Part shown: positions 32,660 through 43,450 of the stretch, piece after piece
How the letters are laid out: each line of letters starts with the position of its first letter
Numbering within the stretch: the first letter of the stretch is position 1
Source: Amborella trichopoda
Lineage: Eukaryota > Streptophyta > Magnoliopsida > Amborellales > Amborellaceae
Assembly: GCF_000471905.2 (NCBI RefSeq)
Contig: NW_006498549.1
Span: 697,338 to 761,337 of the forward strand
DNA: 64,000 nucleotides
Direction: 5' to 3'
Made by a program: the position numbers and the translations under genes
The notes under the pieces: generated by a model
Told to the model about the DNA's origin: nothing
Seen by the model: only the letters and a program-made list of their open reading frames with translations
The model's database searches: none

Positions 32660-34060
32660 ATTCAAATAAAAAACTGCTAGGGCACTGGATCAGCACCAGC
32701 TGTGCACTGCCGGATGGGCACTCAAACCTTAGCGCTGGCTATGTCCACTAACCCTTAGCACTGGTTGAGTCCGCCAAAGCTTAGTGTCGACTATTCATGC
32801 CAACGCTTAGCGCCGGTTGTGTCTTTTAATTCTTAGCGTCGACTAGGTTTGCCAAAGTTTAAGCACCGACTGTGTCTGTCAATGCTTAGTGTAGGTTGTA
32901 TCTGCTGATGCTTAGCATCGACTATGTTTTTCAATGCCTATCACCGACTGTGTTTTCCAACGTCTAGTGACAGTCGTGTTCAGATCTCTCACACGTTTCA
33001 TGGATTCTATGCGTGACATCTCGAGCCCCGCTACGTCGACCTGAAAACCATCATCATGACCCACGAGCGAATGACAACCATCGCCACGTCCTTCTGTGCC
33101 ACCTGACACATGAGCGAATGACAACCGTCGCCTTCCCTACGACGATCCACTGCCTACGATGGCTCGTTCCCTGTCTTTTCAGTTTCTCACCAGAGCTTCT
33201 CTTCCTTGCCAAGAAACCTCTGCAACCCTACCAAAGACACCGGGAAACCACCTAAGCCCTAGGAAAAACTCCTAAAGCACGTGGAAATTCCCACTGCTGC
33301 ACTTCCCGCCTCTCCAACCAGCAAAGTCACAGTTAGAGTTCACTGATTCCTCGGTGAGCTTCCACTGATTCCCGAGCAAAAGAGATCCTTGTTTACTCCT
33401 TTTGCTCTCTCTCTTCCTGCAAACTTCACCAATCCCTGAAAAATTTTTGCTTGTCGAAACCTTCTTAGTAAAAACCTTTGCCAGAATCCTTCCTTACTTA
33501 CCGAAGCTTCCACCACAAACTCTGCTACATCGTTAAACTTCTTATGTTTTTTTACCTTCGGTGAAAAGTGGGAAAAAAGGGGTTTTACCCCCTTATATAG
33601 CCAACACTACCCTCAAACGCCTTCACAAATTGGGAATCCCAACCACGTCCGAGGAAAGCTAAACGACGATGAGCTAGGTAGGGATTTGACCCGAGGCTCG
33701 AGGCACTCTAATTGCCGCCTTTAAAATTCCAACAAATAGGCTTGATTGGGTCGGGCTTTGACTCAAGCCTGGGTAAAGTTTCATTTTTCGCCTCATCCAA
33801 TGCCATGCAACACATACCAGGACCGGCTCGGGCTTGGGTCATAGCTCAAATTTCAATCCATACCGAGCACCGGCTACACGATCAAAGTGACCTAGCACCG
33901 GCGGTGTTTCAATAACCACAGCACCGACTGTATGCTTGGAAACTCAGCGGCGGCTGTGTTCAAAACATGCGTCGTCCTCAGCACCGGCTGTGTTTTTTAC
34001 GGTTTAGTGCTGGCTGTGTTTTTAGCATCCTTGCGCCGGCTGAGTGGTTAAGAAGCAGTG
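32660..34060 (+). repeat. R5 dispersed CRCCGGCTGTGTT motif repeats
   Basis: About twenty diverged copies of an AGCACCGGCTGTGTTT-like motif occur in two clusters, 32690-32975 and 33865-34060, spaced 30-50 bp (GCTTAGTGTCGACTATTCAT, AGCACCGACTGTGTCTGTCA and similar). The same motif forms the right arm of the hairpins in R5's own LTR (38525-39015) and recurs in R6 at 42215-42510 and 43262-43450. The region between the clusters (32976-33578) is the leader of the antisense transcription unit. Confidence 0.75.
33579..33602 (-). promoter_or_regulatory. R5 antisense promoter candidate (TATA plus GGGG/CCCC palindrome)
   Basis: On the minus strand CTATATAAGG (33591-33600) is followed at once by the palindrome GGGGGTAAAACCCC (33579-33592). 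It points towards the antisense PMD gene. The same arrangement occurs at 42684-42704 (R6) and 58788-58810 (R7), always antisense to the element. About 90 bp downstream the minus strand has a GGTAAGTAAGG 5'-splice-site-like sequence (about 33495-33505). Confidence 0.6.
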
Positions 34061-34562
34061 TTGGCCGTCCTCAACACCTGTTACATTTTCGAAGACTCAT
34101 CGCCGATAGAGCACTCACAAGAAATAATGGTTGCTGCACCTGGCACCAGTTGTATTTTAAGCAACCTAGGCCAAAGCCGTGTGTGTCCTATCGCTACCCT
34201 CAGTGAGGTTGCACCTTGATTCTAACCTATTGAACCTAGGTCGATCAAAATCAGGTCATGACTTCTCATCCCCAATAGGAGAGCCAATCTCGTACTATAG
34301 CCTTTTATCCCTAGGGGAGCTAGGGTCTTTTTTGCTGCTGCGACCCCCAGTGGTGCCTCACACTTATTTATTTTGTCCTCAAGGATATAAAGGACCCACA
34401 TTTGTCTCCTAGTCTCCAGTGAAGTTCACTTCCATTCGTCATCCCTCGTTGGGCCACCATCTCCATCTGAGCCCTCTGATTATGAATGGCCTTAACCATT
34501 TTATCCCTAGGGAGTCGGATTGCCATCCATAGACCTATTCCCCGTGTAGCTCCACCTACATG
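34061..34562 (+). other. R5 3' non-coding segment
   Basis: No gene is seen. Repeated CCCTAGGGGAGC / CCCTAGGGAGTC motifs occur around 34310 and 34504. It is homologous to the R7 segment 59760-60130 and the R6 segment 41800-42180. Confidence 0.5.
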
Positions 34563-35110
34563 GTGACCCACACAATGGTCTAGATTCACGATCCTAAACA
34601 CAATGGCCTAAACTATATGACCTTCAACTGTAGCGGGGGTCTATTTACACGACCTTAAATTTCGTGGTCCTAGCTGCATCACTTTAAAACAGTGTAGCTA
34701 CGGTCTAGTTGTATGACCCTAAAACTATAGTACACGTCCTAGCTGCATAATGTTAAAAGGCTCAGCACCATGGCCCAAACTGTATGGCCTAAACTGTAGC
34801 GGAGGTCAAGTTGCACGACCTTAAACTACATGGTCTTAGCTGTATGACTTTAAAACTGCATAGATATGGTCAAGCTGTATGACCCTAAAATTATAGTACA
34901 CGTTCTAGTCGCATGACATTAAAAGGCTCAGCACAACGGTCCAAAGTACACGACTGTAAACTGTAGAGGAGGTCTAGTTGCATGACCTTAAACCGCATGG
35001 TCCTGAATTTAAACTGCATGGCCACGGTCCAGCTATGTGACCCTAAACCATAGTTCACGTGCTGGCCGCATGACAATAAACTTCTTTGCACAAGTCCCGG
35101 AGGTATGACC
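34563..35110 (+). repeat. R5 minisatellite with higher-order organisation
   Basis: Half-units of about 33-35 bp carrying TGACCTTAAACT variants are ordered into a longer unit of about 166 bp. The block AAAAGGCTCAGCACMAYGG occurs at 34755 and again at 34921, with the variants between them in the same order. This differs from the 69-bp dimer of R2. Confidence 0.75.
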
Positions 35111-36847
35111 ATAAACGCACCCCCGCGTACGCGCGCATACCTTTTTACGTACATCTTAATGCACGTCTTCCTTAACCGACCCATGCATGTGCACTACCTC
35201 CCCAGTGAGTCCAGTCACTTCATCATCCTTCTTCATTCCCCAGTGAGTCTAACCCGTGCTCAAAAACTGGTGAACCATCCCGCCACCTATGCTCGTCGCA
35301 AGCTAGTGGGTCACTATTTTTCATCCACCCTTCATACCTCATCCACCTTTCATAGGTAGCTTCTTGTCATCTCCCCAAAAGTGAGCTAAAACCACTATCA
35401 TACTCACTCCATAGCCTCTACCAATTGCCATCCATCTCCATTATGATCCAGCTGTAAGACCTTAAACTGTAGTGTTCGTCCGAGCCGCATGATGTTAAAA
35501 GGCTTCGCATAGGTCTTGAAGGCATGACCTTAAACACGCCTTCACAATTTTTTTTTTGAAATAACGGGCATGGTGTATACCTTAATAAGGGAACGCCACG
35601 AGTTAAAATGATGGGCGGGCATTGTCACGAAAGCATGAGTAAAAGAGTTCTGTGAAAAAAACCCGAGCATGGTAAAAATGTGAAAGGGCATCGTGAGTAA
35701 AAATAGAAGAATAAGGGTGAACATGGTCGCAAGGTAATGGGTAAAAGAACCCCAAATAAAAAGAAGTTGGTGAAAACTGTCTCTACGGCGTCGCTCCCCA
35801 AGTTAAAGTGAAAATTCACAAATGGCACTTGGACCAATGAACAAGTTGATGCAGCGCTTACCTCAACAAGCAGCTTCAACCCTCACTCCAAAAAAGAAAA
35901 AATCTCTGGTGTTCCAATACCAGGGTAAAAAAATACGAGTTCCAAGGAAAAGACTCTGACAACCTCAGTTTAGTTGCAAAAATGACTTGAAGGACATCAT
36001 ACTCGCCAAGATGGCAAGACAAGTCTGATGAAATTAAACATTCCCAAGAGGCTATGAAACACACTCCCAGATGCTGGAGACACCTTGAGACGGCTAAATC
36101 AACCATGAATTTGAAACGGTAATCAAATGATTGTCATAGCTACAAACAGTGGGTAGGGGTGGTTATACCCAAAGCTGGTTATCTCGATAAACCGAGGTAC
36201 CCTACCTACCAAGGAACAAATGGTGGACGACGCAGAAGAGCACTAACAAAGGCTCTTCAGCACAACAAACAAAAAGGAAAGTCACTCTGACCTACCAAAG
36301 ATGCCCCAAGAAGGCTAAGTCAACCTTGACTTTGGAGCGGTAATCAGATGATTATCATGGCTGCAAAGCAGTGGGTAGGGGTTATTATACCCAAAGCTAG
36401 TTATCTCGATAAACTGAGGTAATCTACCCGCTGAAGAACAATTAGTGCATTACACTGACAAGCACTAACAAAAGGCTCTTTTGTTGTCTATTTAAGAAAA
36501 AGAAACCCAGGATAAATGAGAACAATGCCCTTCGACATGGCACTCAATTGCCAGATGGGCCTGATTCTGACTGATGAGGTCTGTATAAAATCCTCAGCTT
36601 CAAAATTGCAGACAGTCCACACGAGGGTAAGGACATCGATAAGATCCGTCAAAAGAGTCTCTTCTCCCCCTAAAGCCTCCACAGACGGACCTGCGAACAA
36701 TGCATCCCTACATCTGAGAATCCTAGTTACACCATTGCAAGAATCTCCTTGACGTTCACGTGGTCATGTGGCTAAGAAGAAAAAGTAATAACGCTGAAGG
36801 AAATTTTCCTAATTTTGTCCTTATCGCTTCTCTCGAAGCACAACATT
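35111..36847 (+). other. R5 3' non-coding region up to polypurine tract
   Basis: No gene is seen. CCCCAGTGAGTC motifs lie at 35200-35211 and 35238-35249. A T-run is at 35549. A tandem duplication with about 222-bp spacing (36120-36480) is annotated separately. The last 400 bp are homologous, in inverted orientation, to R6 39807-40290. Confidence 0.6.
36120..36480 (+). repeat. R5 ~222-bp tandem duplication in the 3' region
   Basis: GTGGGTAGGGGTNNTTATAC, then CCAAAGCTRGTTATCTCGAT and AAACYGAGGTA start at 36150 and again at 36372. Each copy has a CTCG-ATAAAC-CGAG mini-hairpin. R6 carries the same duplication in the other orientation (about 40265 and 40483). Confidence 0.75.
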
Positions 36848-36860
36848 CGGTGGGGTAAGC
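36848..36860 (+). promoter_or_regulatory. R5 polypurine tract region
   Basis: CGGTGGGGTAAGC abuts the LTR start TGTTTGAATG at 36861. Confidence 0.65.
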
Positions 36861-36884
36861 TGTTTGAATGCATTTTTCAGCACC

Positions 36885-37005
36885 NNNNNNNNNNNNNNNN
36901 NNNNNNNNNNNNNNNNNNNNNNNNNNNNNNNNNNNNNNNNNNNNNNNNNNNNNNNNNNNNNNNNNNNNNNNNNNNNNNNNNNNNNNNNNNNNNNNNNNNN
37001 NNNNN
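36885..37005. other. Assembly gap, 121 N
   Basis: A run of 121 unknown bases starts 24 bp inside the R5 LTR. Frames drawn through it are meaningless. Confidence 1.
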
Positions 37006-38227
37006 ATAGTCTCAAAATGGCCCCAGAATCGGTCAAGATCTTCATCAACACTCGAAATGGCCACCTGCCAGATTTCATCATGATCAGACATGTCTAAGGA
37101 AGTGAACACAAAGAAACAATTTCGGCAAAATCGGTCTCTAGCACCCTGAAATGGACCCCGTAACTAAAACTACATTTAGTGCGTCAAACAGTGGTGCGAC
37201 CACCGCCATTGACTCTGGCACGATTGAAAACCCCTATGGATCAGGTTTTGGCTTAATCAGGCACTCCAAGACAATGTTATGGGTAAAATACCAAAAGCGA
37301 TAGGCCGCTCACTATTCCCGTGTGGCCACCCTGCACCAAAACACCATTAAACGTGGCTATTTTTGTAGTCACGTGGAGTGACTTTCGAGGCCTATATCTC
37401 AGTCGTTTCAAGTCGGATTGCTCTCAAAGTTTGTGAGCATGTTCATCTCATCAAGACAAGCGTTTTGATATGTTCACACCCATGATGAAGCTCGAGAAAG
37501 GAGAAAAACTAGAGAGAAGTTGTTGATCCGTGAAGAAAATTGCAAAAAATTCAGCACCAACGCACCTTACGCGAACGGCCAAATCACGACGCTCACATAC
37601 CCGATCGGCAGGAAACGAATTGCATTATGTGCGAGTGGTCTGTGGCTATCTCTAATCTGAACCTTGTGTACGATGAATAGATTGAATTCACACATGAAGG
37701 TTTCGAAGCTGCTGTAAATTCCGGTTGCCGGATTTTAAGATTCTGACAAAAAACGCAAGGCAATGAGTTCTACATTCGGACACGAAATCGAGCTACGTTT
37801 GTTGCAATGTGATTGTGACGGCATGCTTAGTGTGATTTAATGAAGAAACTGAAGAAAAACATTAAGAAATGAGCACACAATCGATCCAAAATTTTCAAGA
37901 TTCGAGCAAATTTCAAGTTTCATGATCATGGCATAAAAACAAGATTCATGGCTCGAAGTTGCTATCAAATCGATTACCATGCCGAGCCCCACAAGAAAAA
38001 AATCATCTTTCGTTCAAATGAGCATCAGAACAACCCCGGATCAGTCATGGAAGATCACGCAAGTTCTTGAGCAGCAGCAGGGACTGTTATGGAATTCCAC
38101 ACATTGTTAAGCATGGGTAAAACAGTCCTTCTGCATCCATTTTAAAAATTTCTTTTTAATCAATTAAATTGTAACTATCTTCAATTATAGGTAGTTTTTG
38201 GGCATCCACAGATGTTTAGGCCCATTT

Positions 38228-38235
38228 TATATAAG
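38228..38235 (+). promoter_or_regulatory. R5 LTR TATA box
   Basis: TATATAAG in the same context as the R2 LTR (after the conserved GGGCATCCACAGATGTTTAG stretch). Confidence 0.75.
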
Positions 38236-38524
38236 AATGTAAAGCCAAATTGTAAAAACCGTTGGGGTTCACTCCTAAAGATTCAATAAAGACTTCATTT
38301 TTACTTAAGCTCGTAGGTGCATCTTAGAGAGAGAGAGAGGAGAAAGAAGAAAAAGTTCGATACCTTTCAGTAATGTAACTTTCTCTCTCCTCCCCTCTTT
38401 TTCTCTCTACTCTTTCTCTCTCTTCCCCTCTTTCTCTCTCTTATGATCATCTCTATCTCTCTTTCTCTCTCTTATTCTCATCTCTATCTCTCTTTCACTA
38501 TCTTCTTCTCATACCTATCTCCTC

Positions 38525-39015
38525 TTCTTAAAACATAGCCGGTAATACCTAGCATCGACTGTGTCTTTCTATCTCTGCTCTTCTTAAAACACAGCCGGTA
38601 ATGCTTAGTGCCGACTGTGTCTTTCTCTCTCCACTGTTCTTAAAATACAACCGGCAATGCCTAGGGATGACTATGTCTTTCTCTCTCCGCTCTTCTTAAA
38701 ATACAGCCAGTAATGCCCAACACCGACTGTGTCTTTCTCTCTCCTCTCTTAAAAAACTCAAAGCCGGCGATGCCTAGCACCAATTGTGTCTTTCTCTTTC
38801 TACTCTTCTTAAAACACAATCAGTAATGCGTAGTGTCGACTATGTCATCTATCTCTTTCTTGCCCCCTCTCTCTAACACAACGGACGATACCTAGCATCG
38901 ATTGTGTCCTCTCTCTCTTCTTCTTCTAACATAGCCGGTGCTGCCTAGAGCCGACTGTGTCTTCTTTCTCTTCTTCCAACACAGCCAGCAACGCCTGGCA
39001 CCGACTGTGTCCTTC
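38525..39015 (+). repeat. R5 LTR hairpin array (9 units)
   Basis: Nine units, spacing about 50-62 bp, have arms close to ACACAGCCGGTGCT and AGCACCGACTGTGT around a short loop (GCCT or ATGC). The best units are near 38590-38621 and 38931-38962. Spacers are CTTTCTCTCTCC-like with CTTAAAA. The arms vary between units but mostly keep pairing. Confidence 0.85.
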
Positions 39016-39806
39016 TCCCTCCTCTCTCCTTTCTTCTCTCTTCTATCACACACTTCTCCTTCTTTCTTTCCCTTCCTCTCTTTCTTTCTCTTCTCCTCTT
39101 ATGCTCTTATTTCTTGTTCTCTCTTTATCATTTTTATGCCTTCTATTATCCTTTCGATCAGCTAAGTGGGGTTCAGATTAACCTCTTATGGTAGCACTGT
39201 CATCTAGCCATAATGTTGTTGTGACATAATTATTGTGCTTGCTTTATTACCATGATAGACTAACCATCGCATCTAGCTAGTCAGTATCAGTATTAATGTA
39301 TAATAGTAACTTTGTCTAGCACATTTTACAGCCACGTCAGACCAATTACCTACCAGCTTAGTCACTATGCTGATCTCCTTGCCTAGTCAAATTCTTCTCT
39401 CCCCCATCTTCCTTCTCTTATCTTCTCTTCTTCTTATTAATGTGCATGCTTATGTACGTTCACCACAGAGGCAAGGTGCAATCTGTTGACCCACCTATCT
39501 TATAAAATTTTCCATAAATGTGTGATTGCAGAAAACAGGAGAATACAAGCCAAGGGAGGCGATTCCAAACCAGTTTTACAATTGGGGGGCTTTCTTTGTG
39601 ATCTAAGAGGGCGCCCACATGAGCCAGCTCGCGTAAGCCCCGAACCCATGTTAAATTCCTCTGTCATTAGTTGGTAATACATGCCCTAGTTCTTGAATGA
39701 GGTTCCCGGGAGAGAGATCTCAAAATGTATAGGGTCCCCCTTAAAATCCGAGACACGTGTCCCCTAATCATCCAGATCTAGAGGGCAAGATTGAGGCACC
39801 TAACCA

Positions 39807-41100
39807 CCGTCGAAGGTTGTGCTTTGAGAGAAGCGAGAAGGACAATATTTGAAAATTTTCCTTAAGCTGTATTACCTTTTTCTTCTTAGCCACAGAAGCA
39901 CATGAACGTCGAGGAGATGCACGTAATGTTGCAATTAGGATGCTCAGACGTTTGGATGCAATGTATCGGTCCATCCGTGGAGACTTTAGGGGTGAAGAGA
40001 CTTTTTGAGGGATCTTGTCGAAGTCCTCACCCTCAAGGGACTATTTGTGATTCTAAAGCTGAGGATTTTGTACGGACCTCATTAGTCATAATCATGCCCT
40101 TCTGAAAATTGAGTACCATGGTGAAGGGAATTGTTCCCATTTGGTCTGGGTTTCACTGTCTTGGATGGACAACGAAAGAAACTTTGGTCAGTGATCGTCA
40201 ACATTCTGCACCAAGTATTCCTTGACGGACAAGTTACCTCAATTTTTCGAGGTGATCGGCTTTGGGTACAACCCCTACCCACTGTTAGCAGTCTCGCATA
40301 ACAAGTCCAAAGTCATGGTTGACTTAGCCTTCTAAGGGCATCTTTGGTTTGTTGAAGTGACTTTCTTGTTTGTTTGTTTTGGATGGTCTGCTGAAGAGCC
40401 TTTTATCGATTCTCATCTGCATCGTGCACCAATTATTCCTTGGTGGGTAGGGTACCTAAGTTTTTCGAGGTGACAATCTTTGAGTATAACCTCTTAACAC
40501 TGTTAGCAGTCTCGCGTAACAGATCCAAAGTCATGGCCGACATAGCCTTCTTGGGGCGTCTTTGGCATCTTGGAGTGTATTTAGTAACTTTCTGGTACTG
40601 ATCCTCTTGTTCATGAGACTTGTTATGCCTTCTTAGCTAATCTTCTATCCTTCGAGTCCTTTTTGTAAGTGGACTCAGGCTGTCATAATCATTTCCTTGA
40701 AGCTCATATTTTTTAGTCCTGGTATTGTGACACCAGGAATTTTTCTTTGAAATGAGGGCTGAAGCCACCTGTAGAGGTGAGTGCTGCATCAACCTGTTTA
40801 TTGGTCCAAGCGTAGTTTGTGGATTTTTACTTGACCTTTGGAAGCGGTGTTGTATAGATGGTTTTCACCAACTTCCTTTTATTTGGGGCTCTTTTACCCA
40901 TGACCTTTTGGCCATGTCCACCCTTATTTTTCCATTTTTACCGACGATGCCCTTTTTAGTTTTCAATGTGCACGGGTTTTTTATTTTCGCATAACGCTTT
41001 TACTCATGGTTTCATGACTATGCTCGTCCGTCATTTTTACTGATGGCGTTCCCTTATCTAGGTATACACCATGCCCGTTATTATTGTCCTTTTTTTTTCT
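39807..41100 (-). other. R6 3' non-coding region next to the R5 insertion
   Basis: The minus-strand reading ends CACAACCTTCGACGG at the R5 junction, matching CACAACATTCGGTGGGG before the R5 LTR. It includes the ~218-bp tandem duplication (about 40100-40585) also present in R5. No coding similarity is seen; the short frames are shadows. Confidence 0.65.
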
Positions 41101-41790
41101 TTTTTCTTTTTTTTTTGTGAACTCATGTTTAGGGTCATGCCTCTGGGACCTGTGCTAAGCAGTTTATTGTCATGTGGCAAGGACATGCACTATAGTTTAA
41201 GGTCATCCAGCTGGATCATAATGGAGATGGATAACAGTATGTTGAGGCAATGGAGTGAGTATGGTGATGGTTTTAGCTCACTTTGGGGAGATGGCACGAG
41301 GTTGTGGATGATGTATGAAAGGTGGGTGAAAAAATGGTGACACTAGCTTACGACGAGTATGGGTGGTGGAATGGTCCGCTGTTTTGTGAGAACAGGTGAG
41401 ATGTACTGGGGAATGATGAAGGATGATGAAATGAATGGATTCACTGGGGAGGTACTGAAGATGGTGAGAGCACACGAACGGGTCGGTTAGGGAAGCCGTG
41501 CATGAAAATACACATAAAAGGCAGGTGCGCGTATATGGGGGCTTGCTTAAGGTCATGCCTCCTGGACCTGTGCAAAGCAGTTTAACGTCATGTGACCAAG
41601 ACGTGCACTATAGTTTAGAGTCATATAGTTTGGAACGTGTAGGTTAGGGTCGTACAGCTCGACCTCCGCTACAAGTTAAGATCGTATAGTTTGGACCATG
41701 CAGTTTAGAGTCATGCACCTGGACCGAAGCTGTGCAGTTTAAGGTCATGCAGCTAAGACCAAAGTTATGCAGTTTAAGGTCATGCAACAA
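41101..41790 (-). repeat. R6 TGACCTTAAACT-type minisatellite
   Basis: Two blocks (41110-41215 and 41535-41790) carry diverged units such as CAGTTTAAGGTCATGCA on the plus strand, i.e. the reverse of the unit in R2. Between them (41216-41534) is non-coding DNA with TCACTGGGGA motifs (reverse of the CCCCAGTGA motif). Confidence 0.75.
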
Positions 41791-42214
41791 GGACAAAGAT
41801 GTGGGTCACCATGTGGGTGAAACTACATGGGGAATTAGTCAGTAGTTGGGAATCTGACTCCCTGGGGCTAAACTGGTAAAGGCCAACATGGGGTTCAAAT
41901 GGGAGGACCGACTTTATTGGGGGTAATGGGAACAGGTGTGGGTCACTTATAGGTGAAACATGGTACCCGACTCCTAGGTGTGAGGCAAACCCACTGGGGT
42001 TTGCAGTGGTAAAAATGACCCTAACTCCACTAGGGATAATGAGCTGTAGTATGAATATCTCCTGCTAGGGATGAGATGTCATGGCCTAAATAGAATGGCC
42101 TGGGTACCACTCACTGAGGATAATAGGTCACAGTTAAGGTCCAACTCTATTGGGGATGAGAGTAGTAAGATGTGCATGGCTTTTAGCATGGGGCGTATGA
42201 TAATGAACATTTCT
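41791..42214 (-). other. R6 3' non-coding segment
   Basis: No gene is seen. Repeated short motifs of the CCCACTGGGG / GGGATAATGG type match R5 34061-34562 and R7 59691-60130. Confidence 0.45.
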
Positions 42215-42510
42215 TGAACACTTAGCTGGTGCCGTGTCCTTTGAAAATGCAGCCAGTGATGATGTCAGCCAACATTACTTTTGTAACACTCAATCGATAC
42301 TAGAGTCATTAGAAACACAGTCGGCGTTGAGGACGGCTCGTGCTATCTCTTGAACACAGCCGACACGGAGGATAGCCCGTGCTAGCGCTTGAACACAGCC
42401 AACGGTGAGTCACTGAGAACACAGTCGGGGCTGGGGTTACCGAAAACACAGCCGGCGCTAGGTAGTTTTGACAACATAGCCAGCGCTAGGTGTGGGTTAG
42501 TGTTTGGGTC
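42215..42510 (-). repeat. R6 CGCCGGCTGTGTT motif cluster 1
   Basis: Plus-strand AACACAGCCGGCGCTAGGTA and variants recur about 8 times (ACACAGTCGGCGTTGAGGAC, ACACAGCCGACACGGAGGAT and others), spacing 25-50 bp. It is the same motif family as the R5 LTR hairpins and R5 32660-34060. Confidence 0.75.
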
Positions 42511-42683
42511 GTAACCCGAGCCTGACCCGGGCTTGGTCTCTGTTGCATAGGATTTTATGGGCGACAATAAAACCTGCTCAAGCCTCGGGTCAAAACCCGA
42601 CCCAGTCCGGCACATTGATGTTTGGCCTTCTTAGACATGATTGGGATTCCCAGTTTGTGAAGAGCATTTGAGGGGAGCATCGA

Positions 42684-42704
42684 CTATAAAAGGGGGTAAA
42701 CCCC
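42684..42704 (+). promoter_or_regulatory. R6 antisense promoter candidate (TATA plus palindrome)
   Basis: CTATAAAAGG at 42684-42693 runs into GGGGTAAACCCC (42693-42704). It is antisense to R6 and 41 bp upstream of an ATG at 42745. It is conserved with R5 and R7. Confidence 0.6.
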
Positions 42705-42744
42705 GTTTTCACTGTTTTCGCAAAAAGAAAACTTAAGTTAAAAA

Positions 42745-42933
42745 ATGTTTAACAGTGAGGGTGAGGTTTCTAACAAGAGCTTCGATGAGAACTTAGGGGA
42801 TTCCAGCGAAGTTAGCAGAAGTTTGATGGAAAGCAGCAACAAGTTCCAGCAGGAAAGGCCAAGATTTTGCCGGAGCTGCAGGAGTTTGCAGGGAGTTCAC
42901 CGGGGAAAAAGGGAACTTCAACCATTGTTTTGA
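42745..42933 (+). CDS. Short antisense ORF downstream of the antisense promoter (hypothetical)
   Basis: A 62-codon frame starts at the first ATG after the TATA-palindrome (MFNSEGEVSNKSFDENLG, Ser/Glu-rich) and ends with QPLF. I recognise no family. The homologous place in R5 leads by about 1 kb to the PMD gene, so this may be a remnant 5' exon or leader with no coding role. R6 has no PMD sequence further on. Low confidence that it is translated. Confidence 0.25.
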   Translation: MFNSEGEVSNKSFDENLGDSSEVSRSLMESSNKFQQERPRFCRSCRSLQGVHRGKRELQPLF

Positions 42934-43261
42934 GGGTCTGAAAGAGGGAAAGAAGGGATGGAAGTTGTAGCAGAGGGTTGCATAGGGATTTTCATGGGTT
43001 TCTACAATGTTTCGATGGGTGAAGGTGATTTTGTCGGTGACTTGGAGAAAAGTTGAAGAGGTTTTCCAGTAGTGGGAGGGGAATTCCAGCGAGAAATCGA
43101 AGGGTCAGGGGAAACAAGCCATCGCTGAAGGTGGACGATTGAGGGAAGGTGAACGGCCGCAGTTTGAAATCTCGAGATCAATGTGGAGGCAAAAATGTCT
43201 CGGGCCAAAAATCATGGAGTCTTAGGAACCAAGGAGGCGTAAAAACGAAGAGTCACCCGGA

Positions 43262-43450
43262 GGAGAATACATAGTCGGCACTGGATTTTTTTTTTTTTAA
43301 AGTACAGTCGAGGCGGACACAGCCGGCGCTGATCCTTAAGAATAGGCAGCCAGCGCTGGGAGTTAGCAACACAGCCCTAGCCTCAGAAAAGTTAATCAGC
43401 TATGGGAGTTAGCAACACAGTTGGCACTGGCTTCAAAAGGCACTTATCAG
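43262..43450 (-). repeat. R6 CGCCGGCTGTG motif cluster 2
   Basis: Several diverged ACACAGCCGGCGCTGAT-type motifs (plus strand) follow a poly-T run at 43288. The cluster marks the far side of the antisense leader, as the two clusters do in R5. Confidence 0.6.

Larger units (their letters stand above)
28500..39806 (+). mobile_element. R5: non-autonomous Tat derivative carrying an antisense PMD gene
   Basis: The remains of a 5' LTR (28500-28694) are followed by the gag N-terminal region and then, at about 30028, by an antisense PMD-like gene where gag core and pol should be. The 3' non-coding arrays, polypurine tract and a 2.95-kb 3' LTR follow. No RT, RNase H or integrase is present. Its 3' LTR ends at 39806 directly against the 3' non-coding end of R6, so R5 appears to have inserted close to R6's polypurine tract. 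Confidence 0.75.
36861..39806 (+). repeat. R5 3' LTR, 2946 bp including an N gap
   Basis: It runs from TGTTTGAATG (36861) to CTAACCA (39806). It contains an assembly gap (36885-37005), the TATA box (38228-38235), TAATGTAACTTTCTC (38371-38385), the hairpin array (38525-39015) and the conserved U5 end. Both termini keep the TG...CA form. Confidence 0.85.

Noticed and set aside
36756-37109. Frames spanning the N gap
   Set aside because: They are read through unknown bases.
38525-39015. microRNA precursor or tRNA-like hairpins
   Set aside because: Stems are 10-14 bp, too short for a plant miRNA precursor, and there is no cloverleaf or tRNA box.
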